Assembly (NCBI GenBank): GCA_946411505.1
Contig: CAMKEG010000002.1
Coordinates: 124,001 to 188,000 of the forward strand
From: an uncultured Treponema sp.
Lineage (GTDB): Bacteria; Spirochaetota; Spirochaetia; Treponematales; Treponemataceae
Length of the DNA stretch: 64,000 bases
Direction of reading: 5' to 3'
A model generated the notes under the pieces. The model searched no databases. It was not told the DNA's origin and saw only the letters and a list, made by a program, of their open reading frames with translations. Every line of letters starts with the position of its first letter. Position 1 is the stretch's first letter. Below are positions 25,097 through 34,332 of this stretch, piece by piece. The translations under genes were made by a program, and so were the position numbers.

Positions 25097-27196
25097 TCAA
25101 TCACCCACGCACAGTGCGGGAACAACGCCGTCGACAGGAACTACATCTGAAAAGTGGTTTGTCTTGCCATCGATAGTGACCGACCTAGTTTTATAACCAT
25201 TAGAGCTAGAATAAGAATTGGTTTTACTGCTATAAGGAGATCGCAGAAGCCAGCTGGCACAGTCACCATATGCCGAATAAGATAGTGCTCCGTTGGCCTT
25301 GGCAAAGTCCGTGGGTTTACGACATCTCATATTGTTATCATCAATTTCAAAACCGAAGATGTTTGTCGTGACTTCCTGTAGGCTCAAAAGAAACACTTTG
25401 TCGGTCGTTTTTATGTCGCTGGCGTACCAAAAGATTCCGTTCCAGCGGTCGGTAGTATCCAACGGGGCGTCGCCGTCGGAGAAGGTCGTGCGCGCGCTGT
25501 TATCCACACTTGTGTTTGTAATTTTATCTAGTTCGGCTGCGGTAAAGGCAGTCTGCAAAAATCCTTTTCCCAAAAAATCATCGCAATCGATTTGCTCGTC
25601 GTCTTTAGCCTTTTTTGGATAGCTGAGGCCATTCAAAAAGGCTCGGATTTTTGAATGTTCGTAGTTGTTGGGAAAAATTGATTTATTTTCACCTACATTT
25701 CTGTCGCCCTCATAATAATCGTAATAAGAAAGACATGTTAAAATGCTTTCCGCAAGCAAAAGCTTTCTTCCAGTTTCATTATAATTTGTAGTAAGAACTC
25801 GCCACTTTATCGGTTCAACCTTGAACCATTTCTCGCTGTTTGCGGATGCCATGGACGTAGTTGTTCCGTCGCTATATCTGATGTGGTAACTACTGGCATT
25901 TTCCCTTATTTTGGCATACCATCCGCCGTCGCTTCCCCTATAGTAAATAAAATTTCCTGCGGTTTTGGACTCGCATTCATCGCTTACATCAACATCATCT
26001 GCTTTTATCGTCTGCGGCCATAAGCCAAAGGTAACAAGTCCGTATTCGATGCCGTTTATTGTGGTCGTTCCTGCTTCCGTGTAGGCTCCACTGGCAGCAA
26101 ACATCGCTTTCACCGTGACATTTGACGCGGGCATTATGAACGTTATTTTATCGTCGCTTTCGCTTGTTTCAAGCACAGTGCCGCTAGTGTCTTTTACCGT
26201 AAGAGCTTCCAGCTTGCAGCTTTTTGCAGGCTTTATCGTAAGTGTTACAGTGTCGCCATAATTGGCGGCTGTTTTGTCGGCTTCCACGTTTCCGTTGACA
26301 AAAGTTTCTACACTAATATTGTATTTTATCGCTACGAAAATCGCCGTGACAGTTACGTTCTTTGCGGGCATCGTGAATGTCTGGCTGTTGCCGCTTCCGT
26401 TGACTGTCACTAAAATGCCGTCCTTGGTGGTTACATTCAGTGTCTCAAGGTTATAGCCGCTCGCAGGGCTTATCGTCAGGGCTACGCTTGTTCCAACCGT
26501 CGCGGTTGTGGGGGTGGCCGTTACGCTTCCGTTTTCAAAAGTTCCCACGATAATGTTATAGTTTATCGCGGCAAATTTTGCCGTAACGGTGACATTTTTC
26601 GCGGGCATCGCAAATTTTCCGTCTGTCACGGTCACTTCACCGCCGTCAGCGTCAATTACGGAGTAAGAGACAAATTGATAACCTTCGGCAGGCGAGCTTG
26701 AAAGTGTTATTTCCGTTCCTGTAATTCCTGTGGCTGGAGTCGCGTTTACAGTGCCGTTGTTATTAGTTGAACTAACAACAACGCTGTAAACCGGAATCTC
26801 AGACCATAGCGCATAAAGCGTTGAAGAAGCGGTTGCCGTGTAGCTAGCGCCGTCCGCGCAGAAAGATTGGGTCGCGTCTGCGGACTTTCCCCAGCCCGCA
26901 AAGTTGAATCCTCTTTTGGAAAATCCAAGTTCCGCGAACGTCTTTAAATTTTGCGGCGCTCCAGCTGTAAAGAGTTGCGTTGCGGTGGCAGGATGCTCGC
27001 TTCCGTCGTTTGCGTTGAAAGTTATCGTGTATGTGACTGGAGGGGTGTTTTGTGTTTGCGTCCTGTCATTACCGCCTGTTGTTTCAACCGGAACAAAAAC
27101 CATCCGCATATCGCTTCCGTTTGAGCACGCAATCATTCCAAAAACGAGCGTCACGCAAACGGACAGCGCTATCAATCCTTTTGCAAAACTTTTCAT
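25097..27196 (-). CDS. Large lipoprotein with InlB-type repeats and DUF6273 C-terminus
   Basis: 699 residues. Lipobox GMIAC at Cys24. An InlB B-repeat (Flg_new type) covers about 55-135 (ITFNANDGSEHPATATQLF, LYALWSE). Three divergent repeats of about 75 residues follow (135-370), each ending in a FTMPAKNVTVTAxF-like phrase. The C-terminal 330 residues are DUF6273 (YGLVTFGLWPQTIK, KWFKVEPIKWRVL, SKIRAFLNGL, SWLLRSPYSS, VVPALCVGD), shared with the lipoprotein at 40387. A surface role such as adhesion is likely but unproven. Confidence 0.82.
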   Translation of the reverse strand: MKSFAKGLIALSVCVTLVFGMIACSNGSDMRMVFVPVETTGGNDRTQTQNTPPVTYTITFNANDGSEHPATATQLFTAGAPQNLKTFAELGFSKRGFNFAGWGKSADATQSFCADGASYTATASSTLYALWSEIPVYSVVVSSTNNNGTVNATPATGITGTEITLSSSPAEGYQFVSYSVIDADGGEVTVTDGKFAMPAKNVTVTAKFAAINYNIIVGTFENGSVTATPTTATVGTSVALTISPASGYNLETLNVTTKDGILVTVNGSGNSQTFTMPAKNVTVTAIFVAIKYNISVETFVNGNVEADKTAANYGDTVTLTIKPAKSCKLEALTVKDTSGTVLETSESDDKITFIMPASNVTVKAMFAASGAYTEAGTTTINGIEYGLVTFGLWPQTIKADDVDVSDECESKTAGNFIYYRGSDGGWYAKIRENASSYHIRYSDGTTTSMASANSEKWFKVEPIKWRVLTTNYNETGRKLLLAESILTCLSYYDYYEGDRNVGENKSIFPNNYEHSKIRAFLNGLSYPKKAKDDEQIDCDDFLGKGFLQTAFTAAELDKITNTSVDNSARTTFSDGDAPLDTTDRWNGIFWYASDIKTTDKVFLLSLQEVTTNIFGFEIDDNNMRCRKPTDFAKANGALSYSAYGDCASWLLRSPYSSKTNSYSSSNGYKTRSVTIDGKTNHFSDVVPVDGVVPALCVGD

Positions 27197-27390
27197 GACA
27201 TTCCTCCGCGCATAAAAACGCCATGCGCGCGGCTTTCATAATGTCTTACTTTACAGTAAAAAACATATTTTGTATTGAGTAATTAGACCTAAAAAACCAG
27301 GGACTTTAGTCCCGAAAAAGCCGGGAGTAAAAAAGGCATTTTTTTTACGAATTTTTCAAAAAAATCGCTAATTTTTGCAATAAAAAGCCT

Positions 27391-27442
27391 ATCTTATATG
27401 TAAGGGAATCGCAAAGAGCGGTTCCCGCTTTTTTTAAGGAGG
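27391..27442 (+). promoter_or_regulatory. Conserved rpn leader with terminator-like hairpin, copy 1
   Basis: GGGAATCGC (27404-27412), AAAGA, GCGGTTCCC (27418-27426), then seven T and AGGAGG. Preceded by ATCTTATATG. The same sequence and structure lie before the two other rpn genes of the window. Confidence 0.75.
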
Positions 27443-27448
27443 CCTAAT

Positions 27449-28279
27449 ATGGCAAGAAAACCTTTTGAGGAACTAAACTTTGCGGATGACGGCATGTTTC
27501 AGGCCGTCATGAAAAACCCGGAGGCCAGCGCGGAACTGGTGGAACGGCTTTTGGGCGTGCGCGTAAAAGCCGTAAAATATCCAAAGCTGGAGAAGAAAAT
27601 TGCGCCTTACTACGCGACCAAAGGCGTGCGGCTGGACGTCTACCTCAAGGACGAGGACAAGATAATAGATGTCGAGCTGCAAACCTACGAGATGGACGCG
27701 TTGGGCAAGAGGACGCGCTACTATCAAAGCATGGTTGACATCGATAGCCTTATGAAGGGCGAAGATTACACCGAACTAAAGGACAGCTACATCTTGTTCA
27801 TTTGCAAGTTCGATCCGTTCAAAGACAAAAACGAGCGTCCGCACGGACTCTACCGTTACACTTTCCGCAACATTTGCGAGGAAAATTCTTCTGTGAATTT
27901 GGATGACAAAACTTTAAAAGTGATATACAATGCAAGCGAGTACGAAAAAGCCGAGGACCCGAAAGTCCGCGCGCTTTTGAGATTCATTCAAACCAACGAG
28001 CCCGGCGAAGACCCATTCGCAAAACAACTGGAAGACTTTGTGGCCAAGGCCAGGCAAAACGAAAAATACAAGAGGGAATACTTAGCCATGAATTTGCACG
28101 ACAGAGATATGATAGTGAAGGGCCGTAAAGAAGGCGCGCAAGAACAAGCCATGCAAGCCGCGACGAATCTTCTAAAAATGAATGTTCTCACGCTGGAGCA
28201 AATTGCGCAAGCGCAAGGTCTCCCTCTAGACCAAGTGCTGGAACTGCAAAAAGAGCTGGCTGCCGAACCGGCTAACTAA
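27449..28279 (+). CDS. Rpn-family nuclease (PD-(D/E)XK), copy 1
   Basis: 276 residues. Rpn proteins are PD-(D/E)XK nucleases once annotated as transposases; E. coli members promote recombination and take part in phage defence. GVRLDVYLKDEDK and IDVELQTYE give the acidic and ExQ residues; YYQSMVDIDSLMKGEDY and YILFICKFDPF follow. The C-terminal 60 residues form a separate helical unit ending LPLDQVLELQKELA, shared with the other two copies. An in-frame ATG at 28088 with AGAGGGA ten bases upstream could produce this unit alone, like the intragenic RpnS antitoxin. Confidence 0.9.
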   Translation: MARKPFEELNFADDGMFQAVMKNPEASAELVERLLGVRVKAVKYPKLEKKIAPYYATKGVRLDVYLKDEDKIIDVELQTYEMDALGKRTRYYQSMVDIDSLMKGEDYTELKDSYILFICKFDPFKDKNERPHGLYRYTFRNICEENSSVNLDDKTLKVIYNASEYEKAEDPKVRALLRFIQTNEPGEDPFAKQLEDFVAKARQNEKYKREYLAMNLHDRDMIVKGRKEGAQEQAMQAATNLLKMNVLTLEQIAQAQGLPLDQVLELQKELAAEPAN

Positions 28280-28285
28280 AGTCCG

Positions 28286-30823
28286 CTATTCCCGCTCCGC
28301 CACGCGGTAGTCCCAGTTGTGCTTGGGGTAGCGGCCCTTCATCTCCTTGCAAATCTCAGGCCAAGTGTTTTGCCAAAAGTTTTCCAGGTCGCTTGTGATT
28401 TGCAGGGGCCTGCGCGCGGGCGAAAGCAGTTTTAAAAGGACTGGAACGCCCATCACTTTTGGCGTCTCAAAGCAGCCGAATATTTGCTGGATTATTATTT
28501 CTATCGTCGGAACCACTTTTTCGCCGTCAACGTAAACGACTTTTACCGAGCGGCCTGTTTGCAATTCCAGTCTTGACGGAACCTTTCGCTCCACCTCGGA
28601 ACCGTCGTAAAAATAGTAAAGCGCGTCGTAAACGTTTTGCGCGCTGATTTTGTTCCCGGTCAAAAATGGGGCCAGCCATTCGGCCGCGTTTTGCGAAAGC
28701 CAGTTTTTGTCAAAGCGTTTTGGCGGAACTGTGCCCTGGCCAATATTGCCGCCGTCCGCCGCGGAAGCCTGCTCGTAAAATTTTCGCTTTACCAAAAAGG
28801 CTTTTGTCTTTTCGTCCAGTGGAAGCGAGTCAAAGCCGTTTTTTTGAACCGAAAAGCAAAGCGCGCTTTTTATGTCTTCGTCTCCGGCCTTGAGCGCCTT
28901 TTGGCTAAGAACGATTTTTCCGTATTGAGTGAATTCCGTCTTTACTACTTTTCCGTTTTCAAAATCGCAAACGACTTTTTTTTGCGCGCGGCTTAAAATC
29001 CATTCTTCAAGCTGAACGGAATCCAGCGCCTTGTACGAGTAAATCGCGCCTTGCGAGCTTCCCGCGTCCGCTTCCACGGCCACAATCCATTCCGGGCCAA
29101 GGCCGCCCTTGTAGTCCTTTAGCGCGGCAAGGCGGCCCGACGGAAACTGGTAGACGCCCGCGTCCGCCGTCCTATGCGCGAGCCTGTCGGGAAAGCCCGC
29201 CAAGAGCGGGTCGGGAATTTTTTGCAAGCCCGCAATTTGCGCGTCGGCTTCTTCGAGGCGCCGCTCTAAATTTAGAACAAACTTTTTTTGCAAGGCCGGC
29301 GCTGAATCCTTGTATTGCGAGTACGGAAGGACAAAGGCGGCGCCGCCGTAAATCGCAGCGCATCCCAAGCGGGGACCGATTCCAAGCCTAAGAGCCGCCC
29401 GCCCCAATTGTGTAATCTGGCCGTTTTTGTCCAAGCAGTTAAGCAGCCGCAAAAGCTCGCGCGCTGTCTCCCACGAAGACGGGGCGGGCGGGTCCAGCCA
29501 TTCAAGCGCGGCGGGGTCCTGGCTTCCCCATTCGGCGCATTCCAAAAGCAGCTCGCTTAAGTCGCTGCGCAAGATTTCCGGCAGCGGGTTTTTCGACCGC
29601 GGCTCGTTCTGGCTCCACAAGCGGACGCAAACGCCTTCTTGGGTTCGTCCGGCGCGGCCTGCTCGCTGCGCGGCGGAAAACTCCGATTCGGGCATTGTAA
29701 CCAAGCGCGTCGCGCCGACGTTGTTGTCCATCACGCTCACGCGCGAAAGGCCAGAGTCGATTACGCAAACAACATCGGGAATCGTAAGCGACGTTTCGGC
29801 GATTGAAGAAGAAAGGATTACGCGCGTTATGCCTGACGCGGCGGGCGACAAAATCTTTTTTTGCTCGTCAAAGGACACGGAGGAGTGAAGGCGCTCGATT
29901 TGAACGGCGGGCGAAATTTCGCCGCTTAGTTCGGAAAAGGTCTTGTTTATTTCGTAAATGCCGGGGAGAAAGACAAGGATTGAGCGGCCCGCAGTCTTGG
30001 TTTTGCAAGCAGTCTCCGCCGCGCCCGCGTTTTTGGTCTTGCCATCAGCATCGGTCGCAAGCCCAGAAAGCGCCCAGCGGACGGCGGCGGCTACCGAAAG
30101 TTCAGGCTTGTAATAAAATTGGACAGGAAAAGTCCGGCCTGGTATTTCCAAAACGGGCGCCGGCTTTATGGTCTTGGAATCAGCCTCGGATTGGCCCGCG
30201 TTTTTGGCCTTGCCTCCGTTTGCGGTTTGCGCGGCGTTCCCGGTCTTGCTTTCAGTCTCGGTCGCGCCAACCGTTCCGCAAAAGCGCGCGATTCTCCTGG
30301 CGTCAATCGTGGCCGACATGATGATTACAAACAAGTCGTCGCGCAATTGCATCGCTTCCTTTAAAAACGCAAGCGCCAAGTCTGCGTTTATCGACCTCTC
30401 GTGAAACTCGTCCAGCACAACGACGCTCGCGTCTTCCAAACTTGGATCGGCTTGGAGCCGCCGCGTCAAAATCGCTTCGGTCATAACTTCTAGGCGCGTG
30501 GACTCGCTTGTCTTGTTTTCCAAAAACACTTTGTAGCCAGCCGTTTGCCCGATCCGCTCTCCAAGCAATTCCGCAACGCGGCTGGCCACGTTCACGGCGG
30601 CAAGGCGGCGCGGCTGCAGCATCAATATTTTTTTTGGGAACTCTTCCAAAAGCGCGAGCGGAACGGCGGTGGACTTTCCGGCTCCTGTTTCCGCCGTCAA
30701 AATCAAAAAGCGCGACGGAGAGGATTTTAGCGCCTTGCAAATTTCTTCAAGGTGAGAATAGATTGGAAGGTTTTTTATTTTCTCCGCGCCTTTTAGTTGG
30801 CCAAGCGTTTTAATTTCCTGCAT
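28286..30823 (-). CDS. hrpB: ATP-dependent DExH helicase HrpB
   Basis: 845 residues from MQEIKTLG. Motif I AETGAGKST, motif II LDEFHERS (DEFH), motif III MSATID, motif VI QRAGRAGRTQEG, then the HrpB-type C-terminal domain. HrpB is an RNA-helicase-like protein of uncertain role. Two low-complexity insertions in loops (SKTGNAAQTANGGKAKNAG and TDADGKTKNAG...TKTAG) are encoded by a shared GC-rich sequence also seen in queH. A longer frame to 31156 exists but its added part crosses the divergent trkA start and has no similarity. Convergent with rpn copy 1, six bases apart. Confidence 0.9.
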   Translation of the reverse strand: MQEIKTLGQLKGAEKIKNLPIYSHLEEICKALKSSPSRFLILTAETGAGKSTAVPLALLEEFPKKILMLQPRRLAAVNVASRVAELLGERIGQTAGYKVFLENKTSESTRLEVMTEAILTRRLQADPSLEDASVVVLDEFHERSINADLALAFLKEAMQLRDDLFVIIMSATIDARRIARFCGTVGATETESKTGNAAQTANGGKAKNAGQSEADSKTIKPAPVLEIPGRTFPVQFYYKPELSVAAAVRWALSGLATDADGKTKNAGAAETACKTKTAGRSILVFLPGIYEINKTFSELSGEISPAVQIERLHSSVSFDEQKKILSPAASGITRVILSSSIAETSLTIPDVVCVIDSGLSRVSVMDNNVGATRLVTMPESEFSAAQRAGRAGRTQEGVCVRLWSQNEPRSKNPLPEILRSDLSELLLECAEWGSQDPAALEWLDPPAPSSWETARELLRLLNCLDKNGQITQLGRAALRLGIGPRLGCAAIYGGAAFVLPYSQYKDSAPALQKKFVLNLERRLEEADAQIAGLQKIPDPLLAGFPDRLAHRTADAGVYQFPSGRLAALKDYKGGLGPEWIVAVEADAGSSQGAIYSYKALDSVQLEEWILSRAQKKVVCDFENGKVVKTEFTQYGKIVLSQKALKAGDEDIKSALCFSVQKNGFDSLPLDEKTKAFLVKRKFYEQASAADGGNIGQGTVPPKRFDKNWLSQNAAEWLAPFLTGNKISAQNVYDALYYFYDGSEVERKVPSRLELQTGRSVKVVYVDGEKVVPTIEIIIQQIFGCFETPKVMGVPVLLKLLSPARRPLQITSDLENFWQNTWPEICKEMKGRYPKHNWDYRVAERE

Positions 30824-30911
30824 ATTCGTTCCGCTACATATCGTAACAAAAAAAATGGCCTGAATCAACTTGCTATAGAAAAAAAAGGCGAATCGTGATA
30901 ATATGTAAGCT

Positions 30912-32354
30912 ATGAAAATCGTAATCGTAGGCGCTGGATTTACTGGCCGACAGCTGGCAAAAAAACTCATAAACGAAAGAAACGAAGTCGTCCTTATCGA
31001 CAACTCGGAAGAAGTCGTTCGCCACGCTTCCAACTCGCTTGACTGCGACGTCAAGGAAATGGACGGAAACAATCTTGAAAATTTGGAAGAGGTCGGAATC
31101 GGAAAGGCCGACGCCTTGGTTTGCGTGTCTGCCAACGACGAAGTCAACATGATCACTTGCTCGCTTGTCGATTCGGTTTACCCCGACATTTTGAAAATCG
31201 CTCGCGTCCGAAACTTTTCTTATTACATGAACACAGCGGCCGCCGTAAAAAAGCACGCCGAAACTTTTAGCGGAAAGCATCGCCCCCTTTACGGAATCGA
31301 CTACATGGTCAACCCGGACATCGAGGCTGCCGAAGCGGTTGTCCACGCGGTTGAAAGCGGCGCCGTAAGCGATGTCGTCACCTTTGAAAATTCCGAATAC
31401 GAAATTTCAAGAATCACAATCGCGCAAGGAGCTCCGCTTGCCGGCCAGCAGTTGAAGAATGTCCGAAAGCTGACTTCCAAGCCCTTCCTTATCGCCTACG
31501 TAGAGAGCGACGAAAAAACTTCCCTGCCAAGCGGCCCGACGCTTTTGAACGCGGGCGACAGCATAGGCGTTTTGGCGCGCAAGGAAGACATCGGCGACTT
31601 GCTGGCCTTGTGCGGAGCCACAGTAGAATCGCTTGACAAAATCGCGCTTGTCGGAGCCGGAAGAATCGGAACACTTATCGCCGACCGTTTGATAAAAAAG
31701 CAAGACAATTCCTTTTTGTCAAAATTTTTCGGCAAGCGCGTCAAGGTCGGAAAAGACTTTGCGATTGTCGACCAAGACGATGTCTTTACAAAAGAAGCCA
31801 GCGAGCGCTATCCCAACGCGCGCGTGTTCAAGGGCGACATCACCGACGAAAGTTTTTTGCGCGAGGAAGGCCTTACCGAATACGACTTGGTCATTTGCGC
31901 GACGCATAACCGCGAGCTTAACATGGTCGTCGCCGCTTACTTGGAATCCCTTGGCGTTGGCCGCTCCGTCAGCTTGGTAGAAAGCTCCACGTTCGCGCAA
32001 ATCGCGCGCAAGCTTGGCGTTGACGTTCCCGTTCCGCTAAGAGACACGGTCGTAGACTCTATCATGAGCCACTTGCGCGGAAAAAGCGTCACTGGCATCC
32101 ACACAGTTTCGGAAGGCCAGCTTGAAATCGTCGAATGCGTTTTGTCGCCCAGCTCAAAGCTTGTCGGAAAGACTTTGCTTGACATCGCAAACCCCGGCGC
32201 CTTCCTTGTAATGCTGGAGAAAAAAGCCGGCTCGCAAAATTATGTCATTCCGGTTGGAAGCACAGTTCTTGACGCCAACGACCAATTGATTATCATCGCT
32301 CTTGCGGAAGAAACGGAAAAGCTTCTTAAGCTTTTTGGAGCGGAAACAAAATGA
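30912..32354 (+). CDS. trkA: Trk potassium uptake regulatory protein TrkA
   Basis: 480 residues with two RCK modules. Each starts with a nucleotide-binding Rossmann motif: IVGAGFTGRQLAKKLINE (residue 4 on) and LVGAGRIGTLIADRL (about residue 245). Both have TrkA_C parts. TrkA binds NAD(H) or ATP on the cytosolic face of TrkH and gates potassium entry. The stop overlaps the trkH start by four bases (ATGA), so the two are translated together. Confidence 0.95.
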   Translation: MKIVIVGAGFTGRQLAKKLINERNEVVLIDNSEEVVRHASNSLDCDVKEMDGNNLENLEEVGIGKADALVCVSANDEVNMITCSLVDSVYPDILKIARVRNFSYYMNTAAAVKKHAETFSGKHRPLYGIDYMVNPDIEAAEAVVHAVESGAVSDVVTFENSEYEISRITIAQGAPLAGQQLKNVRKLTSKPFLIAYVESDEKTSLPSGPTLLNAGDSIGVLARKEDIGDLLALCGATVESLDKIALVGAGRIGTLIADRLIKKQDNSFLSKFFGKRVKVGKDFAIVDQDDVFTKEASERYPNARVFKGDITDESFLREEGLTEYDLVICATHNRELNMVVAAYLESLGVGRSVSLVESSTFAQIARKLGVDVPVPLRDTVVDSIMSHLRGKSVTGIHTVSEGQLEIVECVLSPSSKLVGKTLLDIANPGAFLVMLEKKAGSQNYVIPVGSTVLDANDQLIIIALAEETEKLLKLFGAETK

Positions 32355-33796
32355 GCTTGTTTTCTTTTTTAAGAATTGAATTTTCCATTTTGGGAATAAT
32401 CGCCGCGACTTTTGTTTTTCCTGTGGCCGCCGCGCTTTGCTACAAAGAGTACGCCGTCTTGCCGGCCTTCCTGGTTCCGATGGCCGTCGCCGTCGCGCTT
32501 GCGCTTGTGTTTTTTGTCGCGGGCAAAAAAAAGAAAATCACGCTGTCAACGCGCGGAGCTTTTGTTGTTGTGGCCTTCGCTTGGATTTTCGCGTGCTTGT
32601 TTGGTTCGATTCCATTTTATTTTAGCCGGTCGATTCCAAGCTACATCGACGCTCTGTGGGAAAGCGTTTCTGGTTTTACGACGACCGGCGCCACGATTTT
32701 GGGCGATGTCGAGTCGCTTCCAAATTCCATAAATCTTTGGCGAACGGAAACGCACTGGCTTGGCGGCATGGGAATCGTCGCGCTTACCGTGGCGCTTTTT
32801 CCGCTTTTGGGCGTGGGCGGCTTCCAGCTTATCAAGGCCGAAACAACCGGTCCCGAAAAAGGAAAGTTCACTCCAAAAATCACCAACACCGCCAAAGCGC
32901 TTTGGACGATTTACATTTTGTTCACTTGCTTGGAGCTTGTCCTTCTAAAAATCGCGGGCATGAGTTTTTACGACGCGCTCTTGCACTCGTTCTCAACTGT
33001 GGGAACGGGCGGCTTTAGCAACAGGAACGCAAGCATCGGCGCTTACAATTCGGTCGCCATCGACGCGATTTGCACGGTCTTTATGTTTTTGGCCGGAATC
33101 AACTTTACGCTTTACTTTTATTTGCTTTCTGGAAAAATCCAAGAGATTCGCGACAACACGGAATTTAAAGTTTACATCGGAATGATTTTTGTCTTTGTCT
33201 TGGGAATCACGTTCGCAAACTTGCAGCATTACGGCGGCTTTCTAAAGTCGCTCCGCTTTTCTTCGTTCCAAACAGCGACGATTATCAGCACCACAGGCTT
33301 TGCCACGGCGGACTACACATTTTGGCCGCCTTTGGCCCAAGCCTTTATTTTCTTCTTGTTCTTTACGGGCGGCTGCTCGGGCTCGACAAGCGGCGGCGTA
33401 AAAATAATCCGCTGGGTGGTTTTTGCCAAGCAAGCTAACAACGAGTTTTTAAAGACCCTGCATCCGCATGGAGTCTTTAGCATCCGATTGAACAACCGGG
33501 CCGGCCGCAAGGACATCGTTTTTAACGTGGCCGCCTTTATGACCTTGTATTTGCTTTTGCTTGTCGTCACGACCCTTTTTGGAGCCGCCGCGAATTTGGA
33601 TTTGGGAACGGCGTTTACCGGCGCTTTAAGCATGGTGGGAAACGTAGGTCCTGCCTACGGCTTGCTTGGCCCGTCATGCAACTACGGCTTCTTGCCCGCC
33701 GCGCTCAAGGGCTGGTACATGTTCGCCATGCTTGCCGGCCGCCTGGAATTGTACACGATGATCATTTTCTTCTTTCCGGAATTTTACAAGAAGTAG
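32351..33796 (+). CDS. trkH: Trk potassium channel subunit TrkH
   Basis: 481 residues, mostly hydrophobic, with the four pore-loop repeats of the TrkH family: SGFTTTGATIL, STVGTGGFSNRN, ISTTGFATADY and SMVGNVGPAYG. It forms the membrane pore regulated by TrkA. It starts four bases before the trkA stop and is followed by a strong terminator. Confidence 0.95.
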   Translation: MSLFSFLRIEFSILGIIAATFVFPVAAALCYKEYAVLPAFLVPMAVAVALALVFFVAGKKKKITLSTRGAFVVVAFAWIFACLFGSIPFYFSRSIPSYIDALWESVSGFTTTGATILGDVESLPNSINLWRTETHWLGGMGIVALTVALFPLLGVGGFQLIKAETTGPEKGKFTPKITNTAKALWTIYILFTCLELVLLKIAGMSFYDALLHSFSTVGTGGFSNRNASIGAYNSVAIDAICTVFMFLAGINFTLYFYLLSGKIQEIRDNTEFKVYIGMIFVFVLGITFANLQHYGGFLKSLRFSSFQTATIISTTGFATADYTFWPPLAQAFIFFLFFTGGCSGSTSGGVKIIRWVVFAKQANNEFLKTLHPHGVFSIRLNNRAGRKDIVFNVAAFMTLYLLLLVVTTLFGAAANLDLGTAFTGALSMVGNVGPAYGLLGPSCNYGFLPAALKGWYMFAMLAGRLELYTMIIFFFPEFYKK

Positions 33797-33814
33797 TTAG
33801 GAAGGAAATAGGAC

Positions 33815-33843
33815 GGTCCGCCACAAACGGCGGACCTTTTTTT
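33815..33843 (+). terminator. Intrinsic terminator after trkH
   Basis: GGTCCGCC, ACAAAC, GGCGGACC and seven T. The 8-bp stem is perfect. It also touches the end of the convergent DUF1232 gene. Confidence 0.9.
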
Positions 33844-34270
33844 ATTTTTCCAAGCTGTCTATGTATTCGTCTAGTTTTTCAAGCGTAAAATCACTGTAGA
33901 CCGCGACGGCTGTGACTACGCCAGCGGCGCTTGTAAGGTCGTCCCCATAACCGATTACCGGCGTGAAGTCTGGAATCAAATCTAGCGGCAAAATGATGTA
34001 TCCGACCGCTCCAATGATTAAGGCTTTCATATGAGTCGGAGTTGAAGGATTGTCCAAGGCTGAAAGAAGTTTTCCCAAAGTTGAAACGATTGCGCCTGTC
34101 GAACCTGATATGACCTTTGGTTTGTCACGAGTGGCTTTTCTGAGTTTTACCAAAAGTTTCATAGCAAGATTTTTATCAAAGTGCTTTTGGTATTTGTCTA
34201 CCAATTCTTCATCGCTTACTTTTTTGTTGCTGTCTATTGAATCTTCGTCAAAGTCTATATCGTCGCTCAT
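33842..34270 (-). CDS. YkvA-type DUF1232 membrane protein
   Basis: 142 residues from MSDDIDFD, after GGAGAA. An acidic N-terminal tail precedes a DUF1232 domain (about 85-125) with its hallmark YIILPLDLIPDFTPVIGYGDDL. DUF1232 proteins are small membrane-associated proteins of unknown function. It is the last gene of an AT-rich leftward set with the bPH protein and a 56-residue protein; those genes share a promoter region with triple operator sites. Confidence 0.8.
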   Translation of the reverse strand: MSDDIDFDEDSIDSNKKVSDEELVDKYQKHFDKNLAMKLLVKLRKATRDKPKVISGSTGAIVSTLGKLLSALDNPSTPTHMKALIIGAVGYIILPLDLIPDFTPVIGYGDDLTSAAGVVTAVAVYSDFTLEKLDEYIDSLEK

Positions 34271-34332
34271 TTTAGTTTTTTCTCCATATTTTCTCTTTTT
34301 CACTGCGAGTGCCAATCTTTAGGAAGATAATA

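Noticed and set aside
30824..31156. N-terminal extension of HrpB (about 110 residues)
   Set aside because: It overlaps the start of trkA on the other strand, has no similarity to the family, and a good start exists at 30823.
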